64,000 bases of DNA, from positions 1-64,000 of the forward strand of contig NZ_CABHOL010000018.1 in assembly GCF_902168135.1 (NCBI RefSeq). Direction: 5' to 3'. Source of the stretch: an uncultured Fluviicola sp. (GTDB lineage Bacteria; Bacteroidota; Bacteroidia; Flavobacteriales_D; Crocinitomicaceae). Both the position numbers and the translations under genes were made by a program. The notes below the pieces were generated by a model. The model worked only from the letters and a program-made list of their open reading frames with translations, did no database searches and had not been told where the DNA came from. This document shows positions 1 to 10,817 of this stretch, one piece after another (the first letter of the stretch is position 1; each line of letters starts with the position of its first letter).

Positions 1-221
1 TTCCATTGTTGAATAGCTAATAGAGTAAGAGAATCTAAAGCTTTAAAAGACTTGTTGTGCATTAATTTATATCGGTTGTAACCAATAAGTGAGATCAAGG
101 AATATGGATTCTTTGAATCTGCAAGTGGTACTCCTTTTTGATTGATCGAAAAAGTTTTTATGGTTTGGGCACTCATTTCAAATGAAATGAAGATGATTAA
201 GAAAAGAATTAATGATTTCAT
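1..221 (-). CDS. Partial secreted protein of unknown function, running off the left edge of the window (N-terminus MKSLILFLIIFISFEMSAQTIKTFSINQKG...)
   Basis: Open frame from ATG (complement of 219-221) to the window edge, with a signal-peptide-like N-terminus ending SAQ. Confidence 0.55.
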   Translation of the reverse strand, partial: MKSLILFLIIFISFEMSAQTIKTFSINQKGVPLADSKNPYSLISLIGYNRYKLMHNKSFKALDSLTLLAIQQW

Positions 222-474
222 ACTGTTGTGTGTCAACATTCTTGAAATGTAAACAAATTGTCTTACTTCACATGTAAGATTCACAAATTTGCTTGACGTA
301 ATATTGCGTTTTTATATCAAAGGTCATTTGGTGAGTAAATTCTGAGCCACCCCGATAATAATCTGCGCTCCTCTGCGCCATCAGCGGGAAAGATTAAAGC
401 TATGCCGAAGGTGGGGATTGTTTCATGCTATCATCTTAGTGCCCTTGGCGTCCTTTGCGGTTCAATTTAAAGAG

Positions 475-491
475 CTCTGCCGCAGGCGGAG
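475..491. repeat. Short palindromic element CTCTGCCGCAGGCGGAG
   Basis: Intergenic 7-bp-arm inverted repeat with one G.T pair. Confidence 0.5.
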
Positions 492-616
492 ATCGCGGAT
501 CCTAATGCATAGAGTCTTCTGTGATAAAAAACTGTGGATAAAAACTCGTAATTCGGCATTCGTCATTCGGAATTGCATCCTAAATGGTTTTAACTTTGCC
601 GTTCAAATAAAAGAAT

Positions 617-1273
617 ATGAAATTTTTCATCGATACAGCAAATCTGAACGACATTCGCGAAGCCAACGACCTGGGGATTTTGGATGGGGTAACTACCAAT
701 CCGTCTTTAATGGCAAAAGAAGGAATCACGGGGCAAAACAATATTTTAAAGCATTATGTGGATATCTGCAATATTGTAGACGGTCCGGTTAGTGCTGAAG
801 TAATTGCTACTGATTTCGAAGGAATGGTCCGTGAAGGCGAAGCTTTGGCTGAACTGCATAAGAATATTGTGGTAAAAATCCCGATGATTCCGGAGGGAAT
901 TAAAGCGATCAAGTATTTCTCTTCCAAAGGAATCCGAACGAATTGTACACTGATCTTTAGCGCCGGACAAGCGTTATTGGCAGCAAAAGCAGGCGCAAGC
1001 TATGTTTCTCCGTTTGTTGGCCGATTAGATGATGTTTCTACAAACGGTTTGGACCTGATCCAGCAAATCCGGGTTATTTACGACAATTACGGATTTGAAA
1101 CTGAAATCCTTGCGGCTTCTATCCGCCACCCGATGCATATCATTCAGTGTGCTGAGATCGGATCAGATGTCATGACAGGACCATTGAGTGCTATCCTGGC
1201 ATTGGCAAAACACCCGCTTACAGATAACGGATTGGCGCAGTTCCTGGCAGATCACGCAAAGGGGAACAAGTAA
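617..1273 (+). CDS. Transaldolase / fructose-6-phosphate aldolase family protein
   Basis: [18 protein letters not shown]...[13 protein letters not shown]...[15 protein letters not shown]...[31 protein letters not shown] motifs. Confidence 0.95.
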   Translation: MKFFIDTANLNDIREANDLGILDGVTTNPSLMAKEGITGQNNILKHYVDICNIVDGPVSAEVIATDFEGMVREGEALAELHKNIVVKIPMIPEGIKAIKYFSSKGIRTNCTLIFSAGQALLAAKAGASYVSPFVGRLDDVSTNGLDLIQQIRVIYDNYGFETEILAASIRHPMHIIQCAEIGSDVMTGPLSAILALAKHPLTDNGLAQFLADHAKGNK

Positions 1274-1285
1274 AAATGTTCAATC

Positions 1286-1330
1286 GTTCAAAAAGTTCAA
1301 ATCTGACAACCTTGAACTTTTTGAACCTTT
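1286..1330. repeat. Intergenic inverted repeat GTTCAAAAAGTTCAA...TTGAACTTTTTGAAC
   Basis: Complementary arms read directly from the sequence, downstream of the transaldolase. Confidence 0.55.
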
Positions 1331-1483
1331 TGATCTTTTGAACAATCCAGGATATTCAACTCTAAAGTTCCGAACCCCTATTTATCAGGAGAATCCCCAC
1401 CTTCAACTACATTATTCTTCCTTTAGTCCAAAATTGGTTGTGTTCTATGACCATTCTGTTATTTTTGCAATAATATTCTATTT

Positions 1484-1984
1484 ATGAAGAAACTTCTTGC
1501 AGTCTTTGCATTTCTTTCTGTTTTATTCTCGGTGAATGCACATGAGTATTACTTCGCTTTCGGTGAGGTGGAATACAATTTGTCGACTAAAAAACTGGAA
1601 GTTACGCTTGAAATAAGTGCACACGACCTGGAGTTCGATATGAAAAAAGCGGGTATTACGCTGGAAAAACACATCGAGAATCAAAGCGGGAACGCAGACT
1701 TCAAAAAACAACTGGAATCACATCTGGCAAAAGGATTCAGTATTTCTGTCAATGACTCCCCTATCCCGCTTTCAATAATCGGGTTTGATGTATTGCCAAC
1801 AGGGTTGCTTTATGTTTACCTGGAAAGCGGAGTGGTTGAATTGCCGGAATCGTTCTTCTTCAGGTTTGATCTGCTCATGGAATCCTTCCCGAATCAACAA
1901 AACAAAGTCACTTTTATTCGAAATACCGAAAAACAAACAGCTGTTTTTTTACCAACTAAACCTACAGAAGTTATAACCCTGTAA
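1484..1984 (+). CDS. Secreted hypothetical protein, DUF6702-like
   Basis: Signal peptide then HEYYFAFGEVEYN..., directly upstream of an M1 peptidase gene. Confidence 0.6.
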   Translation: MKKLLAVFAFLSVLFSVNAHEYYFAFGEVEYNLSTKKLEVTLEISAHDLEFDMKKAGITLEKHIENQSGNADFKKQLESHLAKGFSISVNDSPIPLSIIGFDVLPTGLLYVYLESGVVELPESFFFRFDLLMESFPNQQNKVTFIRNTEKQTAVFLPTKPTEVITL

Positions 1985-1986
1985 TT

Positions 1987-4275
1987 ATGAAAAAAATCCT
2001 CTCTCTCTCAACGGTTTTATTCGCTTTGAATCTTTCAGCGCAAACCAAATTTGCTCAATTGGATATCGAACTTCCTACGCCGAATGAATACCGCACGGCT
2101 GCCGGAGCTCCCGGACACGGTTATTATCAGCAAAAAGCTGATTATAAAATGAACCTGACTCTGGATGATGCCAAGCAGACTATTCGCGGAGAAGAGATTA
2201 TTACATACACCAATAATTCTCCGGATGTATTGGAATATCTATGGCTGCAGTTAGATCAGAATATCTTTAAACCCGATTCAGACAGCAAACTGATTGCGGT
2301 GGAGAAAATGGAAGATTTTCAGTCTATCAAAGACGTAGAGCGCAAATTAATGACTTTTGACGGAGGATTCAACATCGAAATGGTTGCTGCAGCAAACGGT
2401 GAAAAAATGCATTATGCCATCAACAAAACCATGATGCGTATTGATCCGGCAAAACCTCTGGGACCAAAGCAAAGTATTTCATTCAAGATCAAGTGGTGGT
2501 ACAACATCAACGACCGGATGAAATTCGGAGGAAGATCCGGTTATGAATATTTCGAGAAAGACAATAATTACCTGTACACGATCGCCCAGTTTTTCCCTAG
2601 AATGTGTGTGTATAACGACGTGGAAGGCTGGCAGAACAAACAGTTCCTGGGTAAAGGGGAATTCACGCTTCCGTTCGGGGATTACGAGGTTTCCATTACC
2701 GTTCCTTCCGATCACATTGTGGCAGGAACAGGAGAATTACAAAACGGGGCTTCTGTTATGACTGCCGAACAAAGACAGCGCATGGAAAAGGCGAAATCAT
2801 CTGATACTCCGGTTTTGATCGTTACCCAGGCAGAAGCGGAAAACGCAGAGAAAAACAAAGCAACAGGAACAAAAACCTGGACATTTAAAGCGAAAAACGT
2901 ACGTGATTTTGCATTCGCGACTTCTCGTAAATTCATGTGGGACGCACAGAATACGGTTGTAAAAGGAAAGAATATCCTGTGTATGTCTTTTTACCCGAAA
3001 GAAGGAAATCCGCTTTGGGAGCGCTACTCCACCAAATTGGTTGCACATACCATCCAGACTTATTCGAAATACACGATTGATTATCCATACCCGGTTGCCA
3101 TTTCCGTTCATTCCAACCAGATTGGAATGGAATACCCGATGATCTGCTTCAACGGTGGAAGACCGAACGAAGACGGAACTTACTCTGAGCAGACAAAATA
3201 CGGGATGTGGGGAGTCATTATACACGAAGTAGGACACAATTTCTTCCCTATGATCATTAATTCCGACGAACGCCAGTGGTCGTGGATGGATGAAGGGTTG
3301 AATACCTTTGTTCAGTATTTGACAGAACAGGAATGGGAACGCGGATATCCTTCCAGAAGAGGTCCGGCATACATGATTACGGATTATATGCGCGGCGATC
3401 AAAAATACATTTCTCCGATCATGACCAATTCCGAATCTATCTGGCAGTTCGGGAATAACGCTTACGGAAAACCGGCTACAGCATTGAACATTCTGCGTGA
3501 AACCGTGATGGGCAGAGAATTGTTCGATTTTGCCTTCAAAACGTATTGTGAGCGCTGGAAATTCAAGCATCCTACTCCGGCAGATTTGTTCCGTACCATG
3601 GAAGACGCATCCGGAGTGGATTTGGACTGGTTCTGGAGAGGCTGGTTCTATTCCACGGAGTACGTAGACGTTTCTTTGGATTATGTGAAGCACTTCGAAT
3701 TAAATTCGAACAATCCGGAAATAGAAAAAGAAGCAAACAAAAAATCCGACGAATCGAAGCCTCAGTTTATCGGAGATATCCGCAACAAAGAATCCATCAA
3801 GCAGACAGTGAATGAAAAAGACCCGGCCATTGACGATTTCTATGCAAAGCGCGATATCTACCAGACGGATCGTTTGGACAAGAAAGAATACGAAGAGTTC
3901 CAGGCGAAATTAACCCCGGAGCAAAAGAAATTACTTGAATCCAAAAAGCAGTTCTACGAATTGTCTTTCACCAATAAAGGTGGTTTAGTAACGCCATTGA
4001 TCATCCAGGCAACCTTTGAAGACGGTTCCAAACAAGAAGTACGCATTCCGGCTGAAATCTGGAAGATGGACGACATCACGGTTACCAAAGTACTGATCTT
4101 CGACAAACCGGCCGTTTCATTCCAACTGGACCCGTTCCTGGAAACAGCAGATTGTGATGTAAACAACAACTCCTTCCCTCCTGCTTCCAAACCAACGCGT
4201 TTTCAGTTGTTCCAGCAAAAACAGAGCAATGAGAACCCCATGCAGCGCCAGAAGCGTTTGGAGAGTGGACAATAG
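1987..4275 (+). CDS. M1 family metallopeptidase, secreted
   Basis: Signal peptide; zinc motif HEVGHNFFPMIINSDERQWSWMDEGLNTF. Confidence 0.93.
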   Translation: MKKILSLSTVLFALNLSAQTKFAQLDIELPTPNEYRTAAGAPGHGYYQQKADYKMNLTLDDAKQTIRGEEIITYTNNSPDVLEYLWLQLDQNIFKPDSDSKLIAVEKMEDFQSIKDVERKLMTFDGGFNIEMVAAANGEKMHYAINKTMMRIDPAKPLGPKQSISFKIKWWYNINDRMKFGGRSGYEYFEKDNNYLYTIAQFFPRMCVYNDVEGWQNKQFLGKGEFTLPFGDYEVSITVPSDHIVAGTGELQNGASVMTAEQRQRMEKAKSSDTPVLIVTQAEAENAEKNKATGTKTWTFKAKNVRDFAFATSRKFMWDAQNTVVKGKNILCMSFYPKEGNPLWERYSTKLVAHTIQTYSKYTIDYPYPVAISVHSNQIGMEYPMICFNGGRPNEDGTYSEQTKYGMWGVIIHEVGHNFFPMIINSDERQWSWMDEGLNTFVQYLTEQEWERGYPSRRGPAYMITDYMRGDQKYISPIMTNSESIWQFGNNAYGKPATALNILRETVMGRELFDFAFKTYCERWKFKHPTPADLFRTMEDASGVDLDWFWRGWFYSTEYVDVSLDYVKHFELNSNNPEIEKEANKKSDESKPQFIGDIRNKESIKQTVNEKDPAIDDFYAKRDIYQTDRLDKKEYEEFQAKLTPEQKKLLESKKQFYELSFTNKGGLVTPLIIQATFEDGSKQEVRIPAEIWKMDDITVTKVLIFDKPAVSFQLDPFLETADCDVNNNSFPPASKPTRFQLFQQKQSNENPMQRQKRLESGQ

Positions 4276-4306
4276 GTTGGTATCTTTACCCTGAATCATC
4301 TGAATT

Positions 4307-4939
4307 ATGAAAAAACACATTCTGTTCCTTTTATTTCTTCCTTTATTTGGAACTTCTTTATTAGCTCAAAATAGCGAGGACACATTAATAAGAGCTGTTT
4401 TCGATAAGTACCGTTCGGATTTACTTAATGATCGTGGTACTGAAGCTGTAAAAGAAGTTGATAGCAAAACCATTCAATATTACTCGGATATATTAGAATT
4501 AACTATCAGTGCAGATTCATCAAAGGTCGAAACGCTTTCAATAATGGACAAAATGTCGGTTTTGATCATGCGGCTTAAAATTTCGAAAGAGGAATTGTTG
4601 ACCTTTTCAGGAAAAGATTTGTTTATTTATTCTGTTGATCATGGAATGGTCGGGAAAAGTGGTATTGCCAAAAATTCGATAGGTCAAATAATCGTTAATG
4701 ATAATTTTGCTTCTGCTCCATTGGGAGTGAAGGGCGCTCCGACTGAAGTGCGTTTCGAGTTTTATAAAGAGAGTGGCAGCTGGAAAATAAATTTGACTTC
4801 TATATTTCCGCTGGCTGAATTGGTATTTGAAAAGTTGATCAAAGACAGTGGTAAAAGCGAAAATGAATTACTGATCCCTATTATTGAAGCTGCTACAAAT
4901 AAACGTGTCTCCAGAGAAGTTTGGCAGCCATTAAAGTAA
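4307..4939 (+). CDS. Secreted hypothetical protein
   Basis: Long ORF with signal peptide MKKHILFLLFLPLFGTSLLAQ. Confidence 0.7.
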   Translation: MKKHILFLLFLPLFGTSLLAQNSEDTLIRAVFDKYRSDLLNDRGTEAVKEVDSKTIQYYSDILELTISADSSKVETLSIMDKMSVLIMRLKISKEELLTFSGKDLFIYSVDHGMVGKSGIAKNSIGQIIVNDNFASAPLGVKGAPTEVRFEFYKESGSWKINLTSIFPLAELVFEKLIKDSGKSENELLIPIIEAATNKRVSREVWQPLK

Positions 4940-5315
4940 CCTGCTCGTTTACTAACATGCTGTAGTAAAGTATTTCCCTGAGCCTTAAAGAACTTATTTC
5001 TCTGTAAACAACAATATGAATCTTTAACCTGTTAAGCAAATTGTAAAACACGTATTACGCAAGTGTTTGCTTTCTAAAAAAGGTTGAAAATCTGTATTTT
5101 GAGGTCTGTTTTAACGAAAAAAATAACAGCTTCTAAAAAGACTAACCATTCTTTTTATACATCTTATATAAATCAAAAATCAATCCAGAAATTTCTATTT
5201 CGGTGTGTTTTAAAACTGGTAAAACATACTACCTGCATTTTCTTTAGGTCTAAATCGATTTTTTCCGTTTTGTTAAATCATTGAAACTTAATATTGGTTT
5301 TAAGTGCTCTGAAAA

Positions 5316-5344
5316 TTTAAAGCAGTGTTATTATTTGCTTTAAA
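5316..5344. repeat. Inverted repeat TTTAAAGCA-N11-TGCTTTAAA upstream of the T9SS cargo gene
   Basis: 9-bp perfect arms. Confidence 0.45.
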
Positions 5345-5416
5345 CCTTTAAAATCAGTCCGTTGTAACTTAGCTGTGGTTTCGAAACCATCTATTCACGT
5401 TAATAAATTTTCAATT

Positions 5417-7363
5417 ATGAAGAAGAGAAACACAGTAGTAAAATCACTATTTACAATGAGTGTACTGGCACTCACAGGATTTGTCGCTAACGGACAATTA
5501 TTGGAAACTATGGGAACTGTCGGAAGCGGTACTCAGACTATCAGCGCTAGAGAAGCAGCGGGAAATTTTGATTTGACAGCACTTACTTATGTAGGTACTG
5601 CAGATATGAGAACCACTACTCCTTCTACCGGTTATGCAGGAGCTTCAGGAAGTTACAACACCCTGATCCAGGCTCAGGAAACATTTGAAATGCAAGGGGT
5701 AAATGCAGCGGGATGCCGTACAAACGATTCCATCTTTTTCGGGGTTCACAAAAGTACCAATGCTTCAACAGGAGTTGACTTCCTGGTATTGGAATACAGC
5801 AATGATAACGGAGCTACCTGGACAGGAATTACATTCCCGGCTTTACCAACAGGAACAGGAACTGCAAAATGGCACAAAGTAGGAACAGCACTGCCGGCAG
5901 GTGCTCATGTAGCAAACCTGCGCGTTCGTTTCAGAAGCACATTGGTTGGTACTTCTTCTTCCAATCCTCAATTCAGAATCGATGACATCGCTTTCTCTTG
6001 TGGTTCAACTACTTCTTGCGGTGATCCGACAGCGTCAATCAATGTATCCGGAGCTACTGTTATTTGTGCAGGTGCAACAATGCCTCAATTGACATCTACA
6101 ACTGGAATCGTTGATCCTTTTTACCAGTGGTATAACCAGGATGGAGCTGTTTCAGGAGCAAACCTGGATGTTTACACTCCTTCCACTTCAGGTACTTACC
6201 ATGTTGTAGTGAGCAGCGAAGACGGATGTGAAGCAGTTTCTGAAGAAGTTTACGTTTTAGTTTACCCGCAGGTAGAATACTGTCCGATCACGCTGGAAGG
6301 ATGTGAAGGAAAAGAAGTATCGGCTTGCGTGAATGTAAAAGCTTCCGATTTAATTTTCTCTCAATACGTTGAAGGAAGCGGATTCAATAAATACGTAGAG
6401 ATTTACAACGGAACATGCGCTGATATCAATTTAGCCGGTTATGAACTACAGGCATTCCACAACGGAGCATCATTTGCAGGGGTGCCGACTTTCACTATTG
6501 CACTTTCAGGAACTATTACTGCCGGAGGAACAATCGTAATTGCTCATCCTTCTGCAACAGCCTGGACCGGTACACCGAACATTTTCTCTGCAAACCTGCA
6601 GTTCAACGGTGACGATGCTTTGGTATTGTACAACGGAAATACTTCTTCTGTAGCAGACATCTTTGGTTCTGTAGGAAACGATCCGGGATCAAACTGGAGA
6701 GACAGCGATTCAACAAGCGCTACTTTCGGATGGTCTACTGAAAACAAAACATTGGTACGTAAAGCATGTGTTTACTCAGGTATTACTGTAAATCCGGCTT
6801 TACCCGGATTCGAAGGTTTCCCTACATTAATCACTGAATGGGATACACTTTCCCAGGATGATGTTACAGGTTTGGGAACGCATGCTTTCGGAGCTTCTTC
6901 TTACAACTTTGCAGTGGTTTCAGGAACTGGAATCATTAATAACGTAGTTGATAACTGTGTAACAGTTGAAGTTGGAGATGTAAACTCTGTGATTGAAGTT
7001 ACAGGAACATTCTGCACGTTCAACAACTGTAATGCAACTCCGGGACAGATCAACGTAAACGTAAATTGTGCGGAAGGTCGTGCAATGAAAACAAGTTCCA
7101 ATACGCCTGCAGCTGACTTGTACCCGAACCCAACTACAGGTTCTGTAATGATCAATTTCAACACAACTTCTGAGGAAGAAGTTTCTATCACAGTGTTGGA
7201 TCTTTCAGGAAAAGAGCAACTAACTATCCAAAACGGATTGTTGGAAAAAGGAACTCACAGAATGCAGGCTGACTTGTCAGCACTTGCTCCCGGAACATAC
7301 CTTATCCGAATTGCTTCTGCTTCTGAAAACCAAACACTTCGTGTAGTTAGAACAGAAAAATAA
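5417..7363 (+). CDS. T9SS type A sorting domain protein with a lamin-tail-like domain
   Basis: Signal peptide; ASDLIFSQYVEGSGFNKYVEIYNGT (lamin tail-like); C-terminal LYPNPTTGSVMINF...GTYLIRI...LRVVRTEK sorting tail. Confidence 0.88.
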   Translation: MKKRNTVVKSLFTMSVLALTGFVANGQLLETMGTVGSGTQTISAREAAGNFDLTALTYVGTADMRTTTPSTGYAGASGSYNTLIQAQETFEMQGVNAAGCRTNDSIFFGVHKSTNASTGVDFLVLEYSNDNGATWTGITFPALPTGTGTAKWHKVGTALPAGAHVANLRVRFRSTLVGTSSSNPQFRIDDIAFSCGSTTSCGDPTASINVSGATVICAGATMPQLTSTTGIVDPFYQWYNQDGAVSGANLDVYTPSTSGTYHVVVSSEDGCEAVSEEVYVLVYPQVEYCPITLEGCEGKEVSACVNVKASDLIFSQYVEGSGFNKYVEIYNGTCADINLAGYELQAFHNGASFAGVPTFTIALSGTITAGGTIVIAHPSATAWTGTPNIFSANLQFNGDDALVLYNGNTSSVADIFGSVGNDPGSNWRDSDSTSATFGWSTENKTLVRKACVYSGITVNPALPGFEGFPTLITEWDTLSQDDVTGLGTHAFGASSYNFAVVSGTGIINNVVDNCVTVEVGDVNSVIEVTGTFCTFNNCNATPGQINVNVNCAEGRAMKTSSNTPAADLYPNPTTGSVMINFNTTSEEEVSITVLDLSGKEQLTIQNGLLEKGTHRMQADLSALAPGTYLIRIASASENQTLRVVRTEK

Positions 7364-7383
7364 GAATTTCAATTCTTACAGGA

Positions 7384-7416
7384 AGAGTCCTTCTGTTTCG
7401 GCAGAGGGACTCTTTT
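7384..7416 (+). terminator. Intrinsic terminator
   Basis: AGAGTCCTTCTG tttcgg CAGAGGGACTCT followed by TTT. Confidence 0.8.
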
Positions 7417-7435
7417 AAACATTTATATCATAAAC

Positions 7436-9313
7436 ATGAAAAAAAAATCAGTACTTATTTTAGCAGCCGCTTTTTGCCTGGGATTAAATACGGCAAAAGC
7501 ACAAACACCTTTCAATCCAACAACTTATTCCGGATGGCTGACCACTCCGGATAATTATTTTGCAAACCTTCCGGCAGGATCGGGGGTTACTTTTAACCAG
7601 CCTCTCAGAGGTTCCGGAAACCAGTTTTCTACTTCTTCCGACGGGATCAATTCCGGTCAATGGCAGAATACTTCTTCTGCTGATGCCATTGCGGCCAATC
7701 GTTATTTTACATTTGCGGCCACTGCTAATTCAGCTACTTCTTTCCAGGTCGACAGTCTTTTACTGATACTTGGAAGAACAGGCGCAGGACCGGATTCGTG
7801 CATCCTTCAATACAAATCTCCAGCTACCGGCTACTCATTTGTATCCGTTACTCCAAATACTTATACGATTTTAAATCCAACAACCGCCCCTACTACTTCT
7901 ATTACAATTATTCCTGCTTCACCGCTAATGGTTTCGGCTTCCGACAGTATTGTTTTCCGCTTGGTAGCATGGCATGCCAGCAGCTCATTGGGGAAAATGA
8001 GAATCATCAATGGCACGGAAATTTACGGAAGTTCGCTAAGCGCACCAATGAATGCGATCGAGGCTCCTGTTGTTCAGACAACAAATGCACTGTGTGTTTC
8101 TGCGGTTAAAGGCGACAGTGTACAGGTAACATTTAATTCCTCCGGAACATTTAATGCCGGCAATACTTACTCACTTGAGTTGTCAGATGCTGCAGGGTCA
8201 TTCGCTGCGCCGGTAACAATTGGCTTATTGAATAGTCAGTTGAACAGTGGTACTATTCACGGATTCATTCCCACCGGAACTTCAGACGCTTCCTATCGCT
8301 TGCGCGTAAGATCAAGTAATCCTCCTGTAAACGGGATGGACACAACGAGTCTGCTTGTGAATCCGGGAATCATTTTAAGCGCTTCGATCCTTCAGCCTGA
8401 TTGTCCGGACAGCCTTGGAGCAATCGATCTGACTATTTCCGGTGGAACGGGAATGCTTCAGTACAATTGGTCAGGCGGACAAACGACAGAAGATATTACA
8501 GACCTTTCAGCTGGAAATATGGCTGTTTTGATTACTGATGCAGTTGGCTGTTCTGCAGATTCTTCCTTCCAGGTGGTTTCAATTCCGGCATTTAATGTTG
8601 TTGAGTCCATTACAAATGCACTTTGTCATTCCGGAAATGAAGGAGAAATTACGGTCGCTGTTACCGGTGCAACTGCTCCTTATACCACTTCCTGGACCGG
8701 AAACGGAATCAATCAAACCGGTCTGACAGCTTCGAATCTTTCGGCAGGAAACTATAATCTTTCTATTTCTGATGCGAATAACTGTCTTTACAGCAGCACT
8801 TACACAGTTGCGGAGCCTTCCGCAATAACGGTTGCTGCGGTTATTACAAATGCTACGTGCGCTTCCTGCAACGGAACAATCAGTTTAACTGTCAGCGGTG
8901 GAAGTGCTCCATATACCTACGAATGGGCAAATAATACAACTTTGAGCCAAATAACGGCAGTTCCGGGGAACTATTGTGTGGATATTTCAGATGCAAACAG
9001 TTGTATGGTAGACAGTTGTTTTATGATCTCTTCTACAGCAGGAATCGAAACTTCCGATCAACCGGTATTGAATGTTTTTCCGAATCCGGCTTCAGAATTC
9101 GTTCAAATTCAGTTTTCAGCCGGTCTAACCGGTGTTTCGAAGAATGTTTCAATCGCAGATTTAAGCGGAAAAATCATTTACAGTGCTGATATTCCGGGGG
9201 AAATGAATCTTTTGGAAATCCCTGTAAATCATTGGTCAAACGGAACATATACTTATCGGATCAACGCAGAAAACAGCCTTCCTGTATCAGGAAAAATGGT
9301 TGTTTTTCATTGA
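7436..9313 (+). CDS. T9SS cargo protein with SprB-like repeats
   Basis: Repeated GGTGMLQYNWSGGQTTEDITDLSAG / GATAPYTTSWTGNGINQTGLTASNLSAG / GGSAPYTYEWANNTTLSQI units; C-terminal VFPNPASEFVQIQFS sorting tail. Confidence 0.88.
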   Translation: MKKKSVLILAAAFCLGLNTAKAQTPFNPTTYSGWLTTPDNYFANLPAGSGVTFNQPLRGSGNQFSTSSDGINSGQWQNTSSADAIAANRYFTFAATANSATSFQVDSLLLILGRTGAGPDSCILQYKSPATGYSFVSVTPNTYTILNPTTAPTTSITIIPASPLMVSASDSIVFRLVAWHASSSLGKMRIINGTEIYGSSLSAPMNAIEAPVVQTTNALCVSAVKGDSVQVTFNSSGTFNAGNTYSLELSDAAGSFAAPVTIGLLNSQLNSGTIHGFIPTGTSDASYRLRVRSSNPPVNGMDTTSLLVNPGIILSASILQPDCPDSLGAIDLTISGGTGMLQYNWSGGQTTEDITDLSAGNMAVLITDAVGCSADSSFQVVSIPAFNVVESITNALCHSGNEGEITVAVTGATAPYTTSWTGNGINQTGLTASNLSAGNYNLSISDANNCLYSSTYTVAEPSAITVAAVITNATCASCNGTISLTVSGGSAPYTYEWANNTTLSQITAVPGNYCVDISDANSCMVDSCFMISSTAGIETSDQPVLNVFPNPASEFVQIQFSAGLTGVSKNVSIADLSGKIIYSADIPGEMNLLEIPVNHWSNGTYTYRINAENSLPVSGKMVVFH

Positions 9314-9337
9314 TTATAAATCTGTTAGGTGCGACTT

Positions 9338-9368
9338 GGGCGTTCTACTTGTGTGGAACGCCCTTTTT
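9338..9368 (+). terminator. Intrinsic terminator
   Basis: GGGCGTTC...GAACGCCC followed by TTTTT. Confidence 0.85.
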
Positions 9369-9437
9369 ATTTTATTAAAATGCGTTAATTTCGTTCTCAA
9401 CAGAATGCGGTTTCGTTGAAATAGATATATTCGTTCC

Positions 9438-10220
9438 ATGAAACCTTATTGCCTGGTCATAACCTGTTTACTTATGAGCGTGTTTTCTTTTGGGAGAGAC
9501 ATTATTTACATGCAGTCCGGATCACAGCCTAAAAGTGAGCGTGAAGCAATTGTTATTTTAGCCGGATTGGGTTCCAAAGTACACAATGAACGTAAAATAG
9601 CCCTATACTTCAAAAATAAGGGTTACGACGTTTACCAGCCATCTTACATTTACCGGAAAGGAATTGATATGGGAGTCGATAAATTAGAACGGTTTTCTAA
9701 AAAGCACGAACTGAATTCCTATAAAAAAGTCCATTTTTTCTGTTACATTATCGGCAGCTGGACATTCAACCGTTGGTTTCAAAAAGCAATTTTAACAAAC
9801 ATAGAAACAATTGTTTATGACAGAAGTCCTTTGCAGGAACGTGCTCCCTATGTCTTGATGAAGGACAGTAAATTCATTGCTCAATTGGTTATTGGCGATG
9901 TAAATCACGAACTGGCAACAACCCCTTATCCACCTGTAACAACTTTTAAAGGAAAAATCGGATTGTTGATAGAAACTGTTCCGACAAAATTAATCCTGAG
10001 GCATCAAAAAACGGCAAGCTCCCTTGGGCCAATCAAGTGGTCTGTTGATTCACTCAACCAGGAGTATACGGATTACTTTTATGCTCCGGTGAATCACGAC
10101 GAAATGTATACACACATCGAAAAAGTTGGTCCGGAGATCCTGAATTTTATCAAAACCGGGAACTTTGGAACGAAGGTAAACCGCATTGCTCCGAGCCATG
10201 ATCCTTTAACGAAGAATTAG
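9438..10220 (+). CDS. Alpha/beta-hydrolase-like secreted protein
   Basis: AIVILAGLGSKVHNERKIALYFKNKGYDVYQPSY pattern; starts a likely phospholipid-metabolism operon. Confidence 0.6.
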   Translation: MKPYCLVITCLLMSVFSFGRDIIYMQSGSQPKSEREAIVILAGLGSKVHNERKIALYFKNKGYDVYQPSYIYRKGIDMGVDKLERFSKKHELNSYKKVHFFCYIIGSWTFNRWFQKAILTNIETIVYDRSPLQERAPYVLMKDSKFIAQLVIGDVNHELATTPYPPVTTFKGKIGLLIETVPTKLILRHQKTASSLGPIKWSVDSLNQEYTDYFYAPVNHDEMYTHIEKVGPEILNFIKTGNFGTKVNRIAPSHDPLTKN

Positions 10221-10223
10221 TAC

Positions 10224-10817
10224 ATGATCTCTATCTACAACATAAAGCCTAAATTCCAGCAGCTTTTGCGGCCTGTACTCGCCAAATTGTATAAAATGGG
10301 AGTTACTGCAAATGGAATCACCTGGTCTGCCATTGTTCTTTCTTTTGCTGTCGGAGGGTTGTTCTATTGGAAACCATCCGGGTTTATGTTGATTGTTTTA
10401 CCGGTTTCATTATTAGTCAGAATGGCTTTGAATGCTTTGGACGGAATGATGGCACGTGAATACAAGATGCAGAGCAAAAAAGGAGAATTACTGAATGAAT
10501 TGGGAGATATTCTGGCCGATATTGCCATGTTTCTGCCTTTGGTACTGCTTCCAGGGCTGCATCCCCTTGTTTTATTTGGGTTTGTAATCCTGGGAGTTGT
10601 TAATGAATTTACCGGAGTTTTGGCTAAAGCAATCAACGGCGAACGTCGTTATGACGGTCCGATGGGGAAAAGTGACCGCGCGCTATTGGTTGGTCTCACA
10701 CTGCTCCTGCTCTATTTCTTCCCGGAAATAAAAGCCGCATTGAATTACATTTTCGGTGCCGGCAGTTTGTTGTTGGTAATCAGTACAGCCGTTCGAATTA
10801 AAAAGACACTTTCATGA
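10224..10817 (+). CDS. CDP-alcohol phosphatidyltransferase family protein
   Basis: CDP-OH signature ALDGMMAREYKMQSKKGELLNELGDILAD. Confidence 0.9.
   Translation: MISIYNIKPKFQQLLRPVLAKLYKMGVTANGITWSAIVLSFAVGGLFYWKPSGFMLIVLPVSLLVRMALNALDGMMAREYKMQSKKGELLNELGDILADIAMFLPLVLLPGLHPLVLFGFVILGVVNEFTGVLAKAINGERRYDGPMGKSDRALLVGLTLLLLYFFPEIKAALNYIFGAGSLLLVISTAVRIKKTLS

Noticed and set aside
418-792. 124-aa ORF upstream of the transaldolase
   Set aside because: Covers repeat-like intergenic DNA and then overlaps the transaldolase in another frame.
2797-3693. 298-aa minus-strand ORF antisense to the M1 peptidase
   Set aside because: Lies wholly inside a strongly supported coding gene; the translation has no recognisable family features.
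7436-9313. Internal repeats as a possible DNA tandem repeat
   Set aside because: The repetition is at protein level (SprB-like domains) with diverged DNA, typical of T9SS surface proteins.
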